Positions 25,071-34,134 of a stretch of DNA of 64,000 bases are shown here, piece by piece. Below the pieces are notes generated by a model. That model saw only the letters and a program-made list of their open reading frames with translations. It ran no database searches and was not told where the DNA came from. Location: NCBI RefSeq assembly GCF_018780075.1, contig NZ_JADMKB010000034.1:1-64000 (forward strand), written 5' to 3'. Position numbers and translations under genes: made by a program. Numbering within the stretch: the first letter of the stretch is position 1; each line of letters opens with the position of its first letter. Source of the stretch: Hydrogenophaga sp. (GTDB lineage Bacteria > Pseudomonadota > Gammaproteobacteria > Burkholderiales > Burkholderiaceae_C).

Positions 25071-26117
25071 TCACGCCCCCCGCTGGATCGGCACCGTGCG
25101 CCGCGCCGGCTTCTCCGCCCGCGCCCGCAGCTGACCGCAGCCGCCGTCCACGTCCTGCCCGGCCGACTGGCGCAGCTTGGTCAGGATGCCGCGGCGGTGC
25201 AGGTGGCGCGCGATGGCCGCCGCCTTCTCCCAGCTCGGGCGCTGGTAGGGCATGCCCTCGACGGCGTTGAACGGGATCATGTTCAGGATCGCGTACTTGC
25301 CGGTGAGCAGGCGCACGATGCCGTCGAGTTCTTCCTCGCTGTCGTTGATGCCGTCGAGCAGCGTCCACTGGTATTGAATGGGGTAGTCGGTCGCGCGGGC
25401 GTAGGCCTCGCCCGCGGCCACCAGCTCGTCGGGCGTCATGCGCGGCGCGCGCGGCAGCAGCCTCTCGCGCAGATCGGCCTTGGTCGTGTGCAGCGAGAGC
25501 GCCAGCGCGGGCTTGACCGGCCCCCTGGGCAGCGCCTCGAACACGCGCGGGTCGCCCACGGTGGAGAACACCAGGTTCTTGTGGCCGATGTTGCCGATGG
25601 TGCCGAGCAGGTCGATGGCTTCCATCACGTTGTCCAGGTTGTGCGCGGGCTCGCCCATGCCCATGAACACCACCTTCTTCACCGGCCGCAGGCTGCGCGC
25701 GAGCGCCACCTGCGCCACGATCTCGGCGCTGCCCACCTGGCGGATCAGGCCGGTGGTGCCGGTCATGCAGAACACGCAGCCCACCGCGCAGCCGATCTGC
25801 GTCGAGACGCAGACGCCGTCGCGCGGCAGCAGCACGGTCTCGACCATCTGGCCGTCGCCCAGCTTCACCAGCAGGCGCGCCGAACCGTCTTCGCCCGGGT
25901 GCTGTGATTCGAGCCGCGCGAGCCCCGCCAGATCGGCTTCGATGGCGGGCAGCTCGGCGCGCAGCGTGGCGGGCAGGAAGTGTTCGATCTGCCGCCTGCC
26001 CGACGTCTGCGGCAGCGCCAGGCTCCACAGGCGGAGCACGCGGTGTTGGTGGCGCTCATTGGCCCCGAGCGCGTGCAGGCGCTCGCGCAGGTGTTCGATG
26101 CGATGAAACGAAGTCAT
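25071..26117 (-). CDS. RlmN-family radical SAM RNA methyltransferase
   Basis: A 348-residue radical-SAM methyltransferase of the RlmN/Cfr family, which methylates C2 (or C8) of an adenine in 23S rRNA or tRNA. The [4Fe-4S] motif is CAVGCVFC, the SAM-binding GEP is in VFMGMGEPAHNLDN, and the methylated C-terminal Cys is in DGGCGQLRA. It is shorter than typical betaproteobacterial RlmN (about 380 residues) and lacks the usual housekeeping neighbours, so a second RlmN-like copy is suspected. It is divergent from the nitroreductase gene. Confidence 0.83.
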   Translation of the reverse strand: MTSFHRIEHLRERLHALGANERHQHRVLRLWSLALPQTSGRRQIEHFLPATLRAELPAIEADLAGLARLESQHPGEDGSARLLVKLGDGQMVETVLLPRDGVCVSTQIGCAVGCVFCMTGTTGLIRQVGSAEIVAQVALARSLRPVKKVVFMGMGEPAHNLDNVMEAIDLLGTIGNIGHKNLVFSTVGDPRVFEALPRGPVKPALALSLHTTKADLRERLLPRAPRMTPDELVAAGEAYARATDYPIQYQWTLLDGINDSEEELDGIVRLLTGKYAILNMIPFNAVEGMPYQRPSWEKAAAIARHLHRRGILTKLRQSAGQDVDGGCGQLRARAEKPARRTVPIQRGA

Positions 26118-26143
26118 GGTCGGGGCGATTGTCGGCCATGGCC

Positions 26144-26161
26144 TGCAGGGATAACCCTGCA
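26144..26161. promoter_or_regulatory. inverted repeat in the RlmN-like/nitroreductase divergent region
   Basis: TGCAGGG-ATAA-CCCTGCA has perfect 7-base arms with a 4-base centre, between two divergent genes (118-base gap). It has the same form as TGTAGGG-CCAG-CCCTACA at 12960-12977, suggesting a shared regulator. Confidence 0.5.
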
Positions 26162-26235
26162 ATGTCTTTGCACAGACAGTCACCGGCGGCGCGCGCCGAT
26201 AGCATTTTTCCCTTCCCAAGCACGCCACCGCCGCC

Positions 26236-26958
26236 ATGAACCGACTCACCCCCCGCCCACCGCTGACCCCCGCCCAGTTGCACGGCGCCGTTGACTGGGC
26301 CATCGTCTCGCGGCGCAGCATCCGCGCCTTCCTGCCCGACCCGGTGGAGCGGGCCCAGGTGGAGGCCCTGCTCGCCGTGGCGCGGCACGCCGCCTCTGGC
26401 GTGAACACACAGCCGTGGAAAGTGCATGTGCTCACCGGGGCGGCCAAGGAGCGGCTGAGCCGGGCCATCGCCGCCGTGGACGACGACCCGGCCCAGTCGG
26501 GTCAGCTGAGCGAGCCCTACCCCTACTACCCGCAGGACTGGGTGTCGCCCTATGTGGACCGGCGCCGCAAGGTCGGCTGGGACCTGTATGGCCTGCTGGG
26601 CATCGACAAGGCCGACAAGGCACGGATGCACCACCAGCACGGCCGCAACTACCGCTTCTTCGACGCCCCGGTGGGCCTGATCTTCACGATCGACCGGGTC
26701 ATGCAGATGGGCAGCCTGATCGACTACGGCATGTTTCTGCAGAGCGTGATGGTGGCCGCGCGGGCCCGCTCGCTGGACACCTGCGCGCAGGTCGCCTTCA
26801 CCCGCTTTCACCGGGTGATCGCCGCCGAGCTGGGCCTGCCGGAGAGCGAGATGGTGGTCTGCGGCATGAGCCTGGGCCACGCCGACCCCAGCCGCATCGA
26901 GAACGCGCTGGTCACCACACGGGAGCCGGTCGAGGCCTTCACCACGTTCCACGCATGA
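26236..26958 (+). CDS. nitroreductase-family FMN oxidoreductase
   Basis: A 240-residue protein of the nitroreductase fold. The FMN-phosphate motif near the N-terminus is SRRSIRAFLPDPV, with SGVNTQPWKVHVL and, near the C-terminus, VCGMSLGHADPS, all typical of the family. Such proteins use NAD(P)H and FMN to reduce nitroaromatics, quinones or enones; the substrate is unknown. It is 22 bases before the acyl-CoA synthetase gene on the same strand. Confidence 0.88.
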   Translation: MNRLTPRPPLTPAQLHGAVDWAIVSRRSIRAFLPDPVERAQVEALLAVARHAASGVNTQPWKVHVLTGAAKERLSRAIAAVDDDPAQSGQLSEPYPYYPQDWVSPYVDRRRKVGWDLYGLLGIDKADKARMHHQHGRNYRFFDAPVGLIFTIDRVMQMGSLIDYGMFLQSVMVAARARSLDTCAQVAFTRFHRVIAAELGLPESEMVVCGMSLGHADPSRIENALVTTREPVEAFTTFHA

Positions 26959-26980
26959 CACAACCGACCCAGGAGACCCC

Positions 26981-28648
26981 ATGAACCGCCACCCCTACGC
27001 CGCCGGACTGGACCGCAACCCCGCCAACCACCTGCCGCTCACGCCGCTGGGTTTTCTGGACCGCAGCGCGCTGGTGCATCCCGAGCGCGTGGCCCTGGTG
27101 CATGGCACTCTGCGCCAGACCTGGGCGCAGACACGCGAACGCGCCTACCGCCTGGCCTCGGGGCTGGTGGCGCTGGGTGTGCAGCGGGGCGACACGGTCT
27201 CGATCATCGCCCCCAACACACCGGCCATGCTGGAGGCCCATTTCGGTGTGCCCCTGTCGGGTGCCGTGCTCAACGCCATCAACTGCCGGCTCGACGCGGA
27301 GGGCATCGCCTTCATCCTGCGCCACGGTGAATCGCGGGTGTTGCTGGTGGACCGGGAGTTCACCGACGTTGTCGCCCGGGCGGTGGCCGGGCTTGCGTCA
27401 CCGCCGCGCCTGATCACCATCCACGACAGCCTGGCACCCGAGGGGGCCGCCCTGGGCGACACCGACTACGAGCAGTTGCTGGCGAGCGGCGACCCCGGCT
27501 TTGCCGGCGTGTGGCCGGAAGACGAATGGGCCCCGATCGCACTGAACTACACCTCGGGCACCACCGGCGACCCCAAGGGCGTGGTGCCCAGCCACCGCGG
27601 CACCTACCTCATGAGCCAGCTGCAACTGACCGACTGGGCCATGCCCAGGGCACCGGTCTACCTGTGGACCTTGCCCATGTTCCACGCCAACGGCTGGTGT
27701 TTCACGTGGGCCATCACGGCGGCAGCGGGCACCCACGTGTGCCTGCGCAAGGTCACGGGCGAGGCCATCTTCCAGGCCATCACCGAGCAAGGGGTGGACC
27801 ACTTCTGCGCCGCGCCCACCGTGCTCGCCATGCTGGCCAGCGCCGGGGAGCACCGCCGCGAGCCGCTGCCGCGCAAGGTCCGGGTCCTGACGGCGGGGTC
27901 GCCTCCACCGGCGGCCATCCTGCAAAGCGTGGCGGGCATGGGTTTCGACATCGATCACGTGTACGGCATCACCGAGGTCTCGGGCACACCGGTGAGCTGC
28001 GCCCGCCAACCCGAATGGGCCGGCCTGGCCGATGCCGACCGCGCCCGGCTGCAAGCGCGGCAGGGCGTGCGGGCGGCGGCGCTGGAGCACCTGGCGGTGC
28101 TCGACCCTGAAACCCTGACGCCGGTGCCCCGGGACGGCAAGACCGCGGGGGAAATGATGATCCGCGGCAACACGGTGATGATGGGTTACCTCAAGAACCC
28201 GCAGGCCACGGAGAAGGCGTTCGCCGGGGGCTGGTTTCACACCGGCGACGTGGCCGTGGTGCACCCGGACGGTTATGTCCAGATCACCGACCGGTCCAAG
28301 GACGTGATCATTTCCGGCGGCGAAAACATCTCGTCGGTCGAGGTCGAAGACCTCCTGCACCGGCATCCCGCCGTGCTGTACGCGGCGGTGGTGGCGCAGC
28401 CCGACGAACGCTGGGGCGAGGTGCCTTGCGCCTTCGTCGAGCTCAAACCGGCGGCCCTGCCCGTCACCGAGGCCGAACTCATCGCGTTCTGCCGCGACCA
28501 GATGGCCCATTTCAAATGCCCGCGCCGGGTGGTGTTCCTCGCCCTGCCGAAAACGGCCACCGGCAAGATCCAGAAGTTCCGGCTGCGGGAGCTGGCCGGC
28601 AGCCAGGACGCCATCACCCGACCGGCCCAGCTGCCCGCAGCGGCCTGA
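26981..28648 (+). CDS. AMP-forming acyl-CoA synthetase
   Basis: A 555-residue member of the ANL superfamily that activates a carboxylic acid with ATP and CoA. Visible motifs are the P-loop LNYTSGTTGDPKGVV, the aromatic/acid-binding YGITEVSGTP, the hinge ITDRSKDVIISGGENIS and the C-terminal catalytic Lys region PKTATGKIQKF. It resembles the medium/short-chain AlkK-like branch. AGGAGACCCC supports ATG 26981. It is downstream of the nitroreductase gene, and its 3' end converges on a Crp/Fnr gene with only 15 bases between. Acid specificity unknown. Confidence 0.92.
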   Translation: MNRHPYAAGLDRNPANHLPLTPLGFLDRSALVHPERVALVHGTLRQTWAQTRERAYRLASGLVALGVQRGDTVSIIAPNTPAMLEAHFGVPLSGAVLNAINCRLDAEGIAFILRHGESRVLLVDREFTDVVARAVAGLASPPRLITIHDSLAPEGAALGDTDYEQLLASGDPGFAGVWPEDEWAPIALNYTSGTTGDPKGVVPSHRGTYLMSQLQLTDWAMPRAPVYLWTLPMFHANGWCFTWAITAAAGTHVCLRKVTGEAIFQAITEQGVDHFCAAPTVLAMLASAGEHRREPLPRKVRVLTAGSPPPAAILQSVAGMGFDIDHVYGITEVSGTPVSCARQPEWAGLADADRARLQARQGVRAAALEHLAVLDPETLTPVPRDGKTAGEMMIRGNTVMMGYLKNPQATEKAFAGGWFHTGDVAVVHPDGYVQITDRSKDVIISGGENISSVEVEDLLHRHPAVLYAAVVAQPDERWGEVPCAFVELKPAALPVTEAELIAFCRDQMAHFKCPRRVVFLALPKTATGKIQKFRLRELAGSQDAITRPAQLPAAA

Positions 28649-28663
28649 CGCTCCATCCCGCGG

Positions 28664-29350
28664 TCACCCGCCTCGCGCAATGGCCTTCAGCACGTCGAGA
28701 TCGGTCACCTCGATGGAGCCGTAACTCAGGCGGAGGGCGCCCCGCTCCTGAAGCTCTTGCAGGGTCCGGTTGACCACCTGGCGCGAGAGGCCGCACAGGC
28801 GCCCGATCTCCTCCTGCGAGAGGGTGATGCGGCGCTCCGTGCTGGGGTACAGGTCCGAATGGAACAGGCCCGCGAGGCCGTAGGCCACCTGCGCCGTGAT
28901 GTCGCCCAGCCGCTGGTTCTGCACCATGGCAACGAAGTGGCCGAGCCGCGCATTGAGATGCCCGACCATCCACAGGGCAAACGGATGGCTGTCTTCCAGC
29001 AGCCACATGAAACTGCTCCGGGGCAGGAAAGCCACCGCCGAGTCGCGCAGTGCCACCACCTCGTAGGGACGGGGCTCCCCTTTGAGCACCGCGCCTTCGC
29101 CAAACCAGGCGCCCGCCGGCACGCTCGCGAACGTGCTGCTCTTGCCCGCTTCGGTGATGTTTTCCAGCTTGAGCATGCCGTCCATCACCCCCAGCCAATG
29201 CGCCGACGGCGTGGCACGGGCGCACACGGTCGTGCCGGCCGCAAACGGCCGAACGGCCATGTCGAACCGGACGCGGTCCAGCTGGGCATCGGTCAGTTGG
29301 CGGGTCCAGGTCGAGCTGGCCAGGAGGGCGTCCAGGGTGGTCGTTGTCAC
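28664..29350 (-). CDS. Crp/Fnr-family transcriptional regulator
   Basis: A 228-residue regulator. The cyclic-nucleotide-binding-like barrel spans about residues 15-130 (FAAGTTVCARATPSAHWLGV, GAWFGEGAVLKG), followed by the long dimer helix and a winged HTH (about 165-225; LSQEEIGRLCGLSRQVVNRTL, HTH_Crp type). It lacks an Fnr-like N-terminal Cys cluster, so an oxygen-labile iron-sulfur cluster is unlikely. It is divergent from the first pirin gene. Confidence 0.92.
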   Translation of the reverse strand: MTTTTLDALLASSTWTRQLTDAQLDRVRFDMAVRPFAAGTTVCARATPSAHWLGVMDGMLKLENITEAGKSSTFASVPAGAWFGEGAVLKGEPRPYEVVALRDSAVAFLPRSSFMWLLEDSHPFALWMVGHLNARLGHFVAMVQNQRLGDITAQVAYGLAGLFHSDLYPSTERRITLSQEEIGRLCGLSRQVVNRTLQELQERGALRLSYGSIEVTDLDVLKAIARGG

Positions 29351-29488
29351 GGTGTCTCGTCTGTCTTTGTGTGGTGCGATGCGTCAGCCATTCTGAACAG
29401 GCACGGCGTCGATGCCAAGCGCCATTGTCCCCGCCCGTGACACGACCGCGCCCCCGGCGGACAATGCCTTTCAAAAGGAGACCCCACG

Positions 29489-30349
29489 ATGAAATCCGTG
29501 TCCCACATCCAGCGCAACCCGCACGGCCATTGGGTCGGTGACGGCTTCCCGGTGCGCAGCATCTTTTCGTACAACGACAACCCGACGGCGTTCTCGCCGT
29601 TCCTGCTGCTCGATTTCGGCGGCCCCACCACCTTCGACGCGACCACGAAGCGCCGCGGCGTGGGCGCGCACCCGCACCGCGGTTTCGAGACCGTGACCAT
29701 CGTCTACAACGGCGAGGTCTCGCACCGCGACTCGACCGGCGCGGGCGGCACCATCGGCCCCGGCGATGTGCAGTGGATGACGGCCGCGTCGGGCATCGTG
29801 CACGAGGAGTTCCACAGCGAGGCCTTCGCCCGCAGCGGCGGGCCGTTCCAGATGGTGCAGCTGTGGGTGAACCTGCCGGCGCGTGACAAAATGGCGCCGC
29901 CCGGTTACCAGGGCATCACCGCGGCGCAAACGCCCACGGTGGACTTGCCCGAAGGGGCTGGCACCGCACGCCTGATCGCGGGCTCGTTGCTCGGCGCGCA
30001 AGGCCCGGCGCACACCTTCACCCCCATGCAGGTGTGGGACGTGCAGATCAAGGCCGGCCACACCGTGACCCTGCCCGCGCCTGAGGGCCACACCACGGTG
30101 CCGCTGGTGCTCAAGGGCCGGGTGAAGACGCAGGACGGCGCCGAAGCGACCGATGCCGAGATGATCGTTTACGAGCGCGCGGGCGAGGGGGTGACGCTCA
30201 CCGCCGTGACCGACACCACCCTGCTCTGGCTGGCAGGTGAACCCATCGACGAACCGGTGGTGGGGTATGGGCCGTTCGTGATGAACAGCGAAGCCGAGAT
30301 CCACCAGGCCTTTGCCGACTTTCAGAGCGGCGCCATGGGCAGGCTTTGA
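29489..30349 (+). CDS. pirin family protein
   Basis: A 286-residue bicupin. The N-terminal cupin has the Fe-binding HxH...H...E pattern (GAHPHRGFETVTI and MTAASGIVHEEF), so it is probably metal-bound. Some bacterial pirins have quercetinase activity or bind metabolic enzymes. AAAAGGAGAC lies before the ATG. A second pirin gene follows after 26 bases. Confidence 0.93.
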   Translation: MKSVSHIQRNPHGHWVGDGFPVRSIFSYNDNPTAFSPFLLLDFGGPTTFDATTKRRGVGAHPHRGFETVTIVYNGEVSHRDSTGAGGTIGPGDVQWMTAASGIVHEEFHSEAFARSGGPFQMVQLWVNLPARDKMAPPGYQGITAAQTPTVDLPEGAGTARLIAGSLLGAQGPAHTFTPMQVWDVQIKAGHTVTLPAPEGHTTVPLVLKGRVKTQDGAEATDAEMIVYERAGEGVTLTAVTDTTLLWLAGEPIDEPVVGYGPFVMNSEAEIHQAFADFQSGAMGRL

Positions 30350-30375
30350 CCACTCATCAATACAAGGAGAAAACG

Positions 30376-31245
30376 ATGCTGGACATGGTGATCAACGCCC
30401 GCGCGGCCGACCTCGGCCACGGCCTGATGGTGCGGCGCGTGCTGCCCTTCGCGAAGCGCCGCAATGTCGGCCCTTTCGTCTTTCTCGACCACGCCGGTCC
30501 GGTGCCGCTGCCTCCGCAGTACGACCGCGCCGCCGACGTGCGCCCGCACCCGCACATCGGGCTGTCCACCGTGAGCTACCTGCTCAGCGGCCAGATCATG
30601 CACCGCGACAGCCTGGGCACGCTGCAGCTCATCCGCCCCGGCGAGGTGAACTGGATGACCGCCGGGCGCGGCATCACCCACAGTGAGCGCTTCACCCACC
30701 CCGATTCATATGCCGACGGCGGACTGGAGCTGATGCAGCTCTGGGTGGCGCTGCCCGAGGCGGACGAAGAATGTGATCCCGCGTTCACCCACTACCCGGC
30801 GAGCGCCTTGCCGGTGATCGAATCGGAAGGTGTGTGGATGCGCCTGGTGGCCGGCAGCGCCTACGGCGAGAGCAGCCCGGTGCACACGCACTCACCGCTG
30901 TTCTACCTGCACACCGAGTGGCAGGCCGGCGCACGCAAGGCCCTGCCCGGCGGCCACCGCGAACAGGCGGTGTACGTGGCCAAGGGCGAGATTCAACACG
31001 CGGGCGAGGTCTACCAGCCCGGCCAGTTGCTGGTGTTCGGCGACGACGTGGATGCGGTGATCACCGCCCGCACGCCGGCCACGCTGATGCTCTTCGGCGG
31101 CGAGCCCCTGGGCGAGCGCCACATCTTCTGGAACTTCGTGTCATCGCGCAAAGAGCGCATCGAGCAGGCCAAGGCCGACTGGGCCGCCGGCCGCTTCGCG
31201 CTGCCGCCGGACGACAAGGACGAGTGGATTCCGCTGCCAGCCTGA
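30376..31245 (+). CDS. pirin family protein (second copy)
   Basis: A 289-residue pirin. Fe ligands are RPHPHIGLSTVSY and MTAGRGITHSERF, as in the neighbour, but overall identity is modest, so this is an old duplication or separate subfamily rather than a recent repeat. ATG 30376 (MLDMVINAR) follows AAGGAG by 7 bases; a longer frame opening at 30346 overlaps the preceding stop and is less likely. Confidence 0.93.
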   Translation: MLDMVINARAADLGHGLMVRRVLPFAKRRNVGPFVFLDHAGPVPLPPQYDRAADVRPHPHIGLSTVSYLLSGQIMHRDSLGTLQLIRPGEVNWMTAGRGITHSERFTHPDSYADGGLELMQLWVALPEADEECDPAFTHYPASALPVIESEGVWMRLVAGSAYGESSPVHTHSPLFYLHTEWQAGARKALPGGHREQAVYVAKGEIQHAGEVYQPGQLLVFGDDVDAVITARTPATLMLFGGEPLGERHIFWNFVSSRKERIEQAKADWAAGRFALPPDDKDEWIPLPA

Positions 31246-31339
31246 AGGCCGGTGGACCAGCGCTGGCTCACCCAGAGGGTGATGCCAAGAGCAGCGCCAG
31301 CAGAGAAAGAACGCGCCCGGAGCGCGTGCCCCAACCCAG

Positions 31340-31421
31340 AACACGGCGGAACCGGCTCCGCCGGGCCGCTCGTGTTGCCCCCCCTCAGGGGGGTGACGCC
31401 GCAGGCGGCGCGGGGGGGACT
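31340..31421 (-). repeat. dispersed 3'-end repeat, copy C (overlaps the epimerase 3' end)
   Basis: Read on the minus strand: CCCCCCGCGCC, GCCTGCGGCG, a CCCCCC-TGA-GGGGGG hairpin, then CCGGCGGAGCCGG. It has the same element order as copies at 11360 and 46540. Here the epimerase reading frame runs about 36 bases into the repeat and stops at the TGA in the hairpin loop. Confidence 0.65.
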
Positions 31422-32416
31422 CCGTAATAAGTCCGGTACCAGTCCACAAACCGCTGCACACCGACCTGCAGGTCGGTGTCGGCGCGCACGCCGAAGCCCC
31501 GCTCCAGCGCCGAGGTGTCGGCCCAGGTGTCGGGCACATCGCCCTGCTGCATGGGCATGAAATGTTTGATGGCTTCGCGGCCCGTGGCCTGTTCCAGGCA
31601 GGCGATGAAGTCCATCAGCGGCACCGGGCCGTTGTGGCCCACGTTGAGCACGCGGTGCGCGGCCTGCCCGTCGTGCGCCACCGGCGGCACGCCCGCCACC
31701 GCGAGCACGGCGTCGACCACGTCGTCCACGAAGGTGAAGTCGCGGCGCATCTGGCCGTGGTTGTAGACGTCGATGGGCCGGCCTTCGAAGATCGCGCGCA
31801 CGAACTTGAAGATCGCCATGTCCGGCCGGCCCCAGGGGCCGTAGACCGTGAAGAAGCGCAGCGCGCTCGCCGGGATGCCGTAGAGGTGGCTGTAGCTGTG
31901 GGCCATCAGCTCGTTGGCCTTCTTGCTCGCGGCGTAGAGCGAGATCGGCGCGTCGGTCACCATGTCTTCGCGCAGCGGCATCTGGCGCGCCGCGCCGTAG
32001 ATGGAGCTCGACGAGGCGTACACGAGGTGCTTCACCCCATGGTGGCGGCAGCCTTCGAGCACGGTCAGCATGCCGGCGAGGTTGCTGTCGAGGTAGGCCA
32101 TCGGGTGCTCCACCGAGTACCGCACGCCGGCCTGCGCCGCGAGGTGCAGCACGATGTCGTAGTGCCCCTCGTCGAACAGCTTCGCCGTGGCCTCGCGCTC
32201 GGCGAGGTCGAGCCGGTGGAACACGAAACCGGGCCGCGCCTGCAGCAGCCTGAGCCGCGCCTCCTTGAGGCTGGGCTCGTAGTACGGGCTCATGTTGTCC
32301 ACGCCGTCCACGGCCAGCCCGAGGTCCAGCAGGCGCTGGCTCAGGTGAAAGCCGATGAAGCCGGCGGCGCCGGTGATCAGGATGCGCGGCGCAGGAAGGG
32401 TCTCAAGCAGGTTCAT
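31385..32416 (-). CDS. NAD-dependent UDP-sugar epimerase, probably UDP-glucuronate 4-epimerase
   Basis: A 343-residue extended short-chain dehydrogenase. The NAD motif is ITGAAGFIGFHL, the catalytic site has SSSSIYG and the YxxxK pair in YAASKKANE. MSPYYEPSLKEARL and the overall pattern match UDP-glucuronate 4-epimerases (UDP-GlcA to UDP-GalA). The last 11 residues (VPPAPPAASPP) are encoded within the dispersed repeat at 31340-31421 and are probably an acquired tail. It overlaps the ArnT-like gene by 4 bases and is the last gene of a four-gene envelope operon. Confidence 0.88.
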   Translation of the reverse strand: MNLLETLPAPRILITGAAGFIGFHLSQRLLDLGLAVDGVDNMSPYYEPSLKEARLRLLQARPGFVFHRLDLAEREATAKLFDEGHYDIVLHLAAQAGVRYSVEHPMAYLDSNLAGMLTVLEGCRHHGVKHLVYASSSSIYGAARQMPLREDMVTDAPISLYAASKKANELMAHSYSHLYGIPASALRFFTVYGPWGRPDMAIFKFVRAIFEGRPIDVYNHGQMRRDFTFVDDVVDAVLAVAGVPPVAHDGQAAHRVLNVGHNGPVPLMDFIACLEQATGREAIKHFMPMQQGDVPDTWADTSALERGFGVRADTDLQVGVQRFVDWYRTYYGVPPAPPAASPP

Positions 32417-34134
32417 GGCAGGACACCCCGGATGTCGGGGCGGTAGACGAAGCGCTGGGCCCGGGTGGGCGCGGCACAGCTCGCGCGCATGGCGTCGGCA
32501 CCGAACAGCACCCACTCGCGGCGGTGCGCCTCGCCCAGCGAGACGGCCTTGGCCACATCGAAACACTCGAGCGTCGCGTCGGTCGGCACCAGCAGCTGGC
32601 GGTTCGGCGCTTCGCGCATCCAGACCCAGGCGTTGCGCTCCTGCTGCGCCAGCGGCGCGAGGTAGCTGAAGTGGGTCAGCGGGCGGTGGCTGAACAGCAA
32701 GAACTGCTCTTTGAAAAAGATGAGCGCCAGTTCAGCGTTCGCCGGCAGCTTCTGTTCCACCTGCTCCATCATGTCCTGCGGCGTGCGGTAGGGGTCGACA
32801 CGCGGCCAGATCATCAGCGACACGAACACCCAGATCGTGAGGCTGGTGGCGGCCATGCGCACCAGCAGGTCGCGCCGGCGGATCACGATCAGCAGCACCA
32901 ACAAGGTCGTGCCCATGGTGATCAGCGGCGTGGCCAGTGTGGCGATCAGCTCGGCGTAGTCGGGCGCCTTGCGCAGCAGGCGCTCGGGCGAGAACCGCAG
33001 CATCAGACCCAGGCCACCGAGCGCCGCCGCGAGCGCACACAGGAACCACTGGAAAAAAGCACTGGTGCGCCCGCCCAGCCCCTGCGCACGGACCTTGGTC
33101 CACAGCACGCCCATCACCAGCGCCAGCATGGGCAGGGCTGGGAAGATGTAGACCTCGCGCTTGCCCGAGCTGATCGAGAAGAAGAGCAGCACCAGTCCGA
33201 CCCAGGCCAGCAGCACCTTGAGCCGGGGGTCCTCGCGCAACAGCGCCAGCAGCGACCGGAAGAACACCAGCAGCAGCACCGGCAGCGGGAACCAGACAGT
33301 CGGGATCGCCTGCGTGAAGAAGTAGTGCCAGGGCTTGACGTGGTGCCAGGCGTTGACGAAGCGCTCGCCGGTCTGGCGGAACAGCAGGTCGTTGCGGTAG
33401 GCCACCATGGTGTCGGTGCCAATGCTGTGCACCTGCCAGAGCATGGGGCCCAGCCACAGCGCCACGGTGGCCGCCATCACCAACACGCCCGCCACCAGCT
33501 TCCAGCGCCACACCGGCACCGCGCCGCCGCCAGGGTTCTTCGCCCAGAAGGCCAATGGCAGCAACATCAGCAGCGGCAGGAAACCCACCCCCTTGGTCAT
33601 GATGCCCAGCGCCATCGCAGCCCACGCCGTGAAGTACCAGCCCCAGTGCGGCCCGGTGAAAAAGTGGCGCAGCAGGCCGTAGCAGCCCAGCGTGATCCAG
33701 AAGGTCACGAGCGCGTCGATCTGGCCGGCCTTGCCCTGCAGCAGGAACTGCGGCGTGAACACCAGCACCAGCACCGCGAACAGCGCGGCCTGCGGGCTCC
33801 ACAGGCGGCGGCCGAGGTCGTGCACCAGCATCAGCGTGCCCACCGAGGCCAGCGCGCTCGGCAGCAGGAACGAGAGCTTCAGGTGGCCCAGCAGCGCAAA
33901 CGCCGCGGCGCTGAACCACATGAACACCGGCGGTTTGTCGGGGTAGGGCTCACCACCGCGTGTGGGAAACAGCCACTGGCCGCTTTCGACCATCTCGCGC
34001 GCCACCTGGGCAAAGCGCGGCTCGTCGGCGGGCCAGGGGTAGCGCAGCCCGATGCCGAGCAACAACACGATGGCGGTGGCGGCAAGCCAGAACAGCGCCT
34101 GCCGGCGGGCAGCGTCGTCAGTGGGCAGGGACAT
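32413..34134 (-). CDS. ArnT-like (GT83) lipid-linked sugar transferase
   Basis: A 573-residue inner-membrane glycosyltransferase of the PMT/ArnT class with about 12 transmembrane helices. The family signature is in the first periplasmic loop: WPADEPRFAQVAREMVESG, then TRGGEPYPDKPPVFMWF. Family members move a sugar from an undecaprenyl- or dodecaprenyl-phosphate donor to lipid A or LPS core. There are no arnA/arnB/arnD genes nearby, so L-Ara4N is not indicated; the epimerase suggests galacturonic acid (compare rhizobial RgtA-D). It overlaps the VTT gene by 17 bases. Confidence 0.87.
   Translation of the reverse strand: MSLPTDDAARRQALFWLAATAIVLLLGIGLRYPWPADEPRFAQVAREMVESGQWLFPTRGGEPYPDKPPVFMWFSAAAFALLGHLKLSFLLPSALASVGTLMLVHDLGRRLWSPQAALFAVLVLVFTPQFLLQGKAGQIDALVTFWITLGCYGLLRHFFTGPHWGWYFTAWAAMALGIMTKGVGFLPLLMLLPLAFWAKNPGGGAVPVWRWKLVAGVLVMAATVALWLGPMLWQVHSIGTDTMVAYRNDLLFRQTGERFVNAWHHVKPWHYFFTQAIPTVWFPLPVLLLVFFRSLLALLREDPRLKVLLAWVGLVLLFFSISSGKREVYIFPALPMLALVMGVLWTKVRAQGLGGRTSAFFQWFLCALAAALGGLGLMLRFSPERLLRKAPDYAELIATLATPLITMGTTLLVLLIVIRRRDLLVRMAATSLTIWVFVSLMIWPRVDPYRTPQDMMEQVEQKLPANAELALIFFKEQFLLFSHRPLTHFSYLAPLAQQERNAWVWMREAPNRQLLVPTDATLECFDVAKAVSLGEAHRREWVLFGADAMRASCAAPTRAQRFVYRPDIRGVLP

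Noticed and set aside
32413-34134. Calling the GT83 enzyme arnT (L-Ara4N transferase)
   Set aside because: No arnA, arnB or arnD genes are nearby and the operon instead contains a UDP-uronate epimerase, so the donor sugar is probably different.
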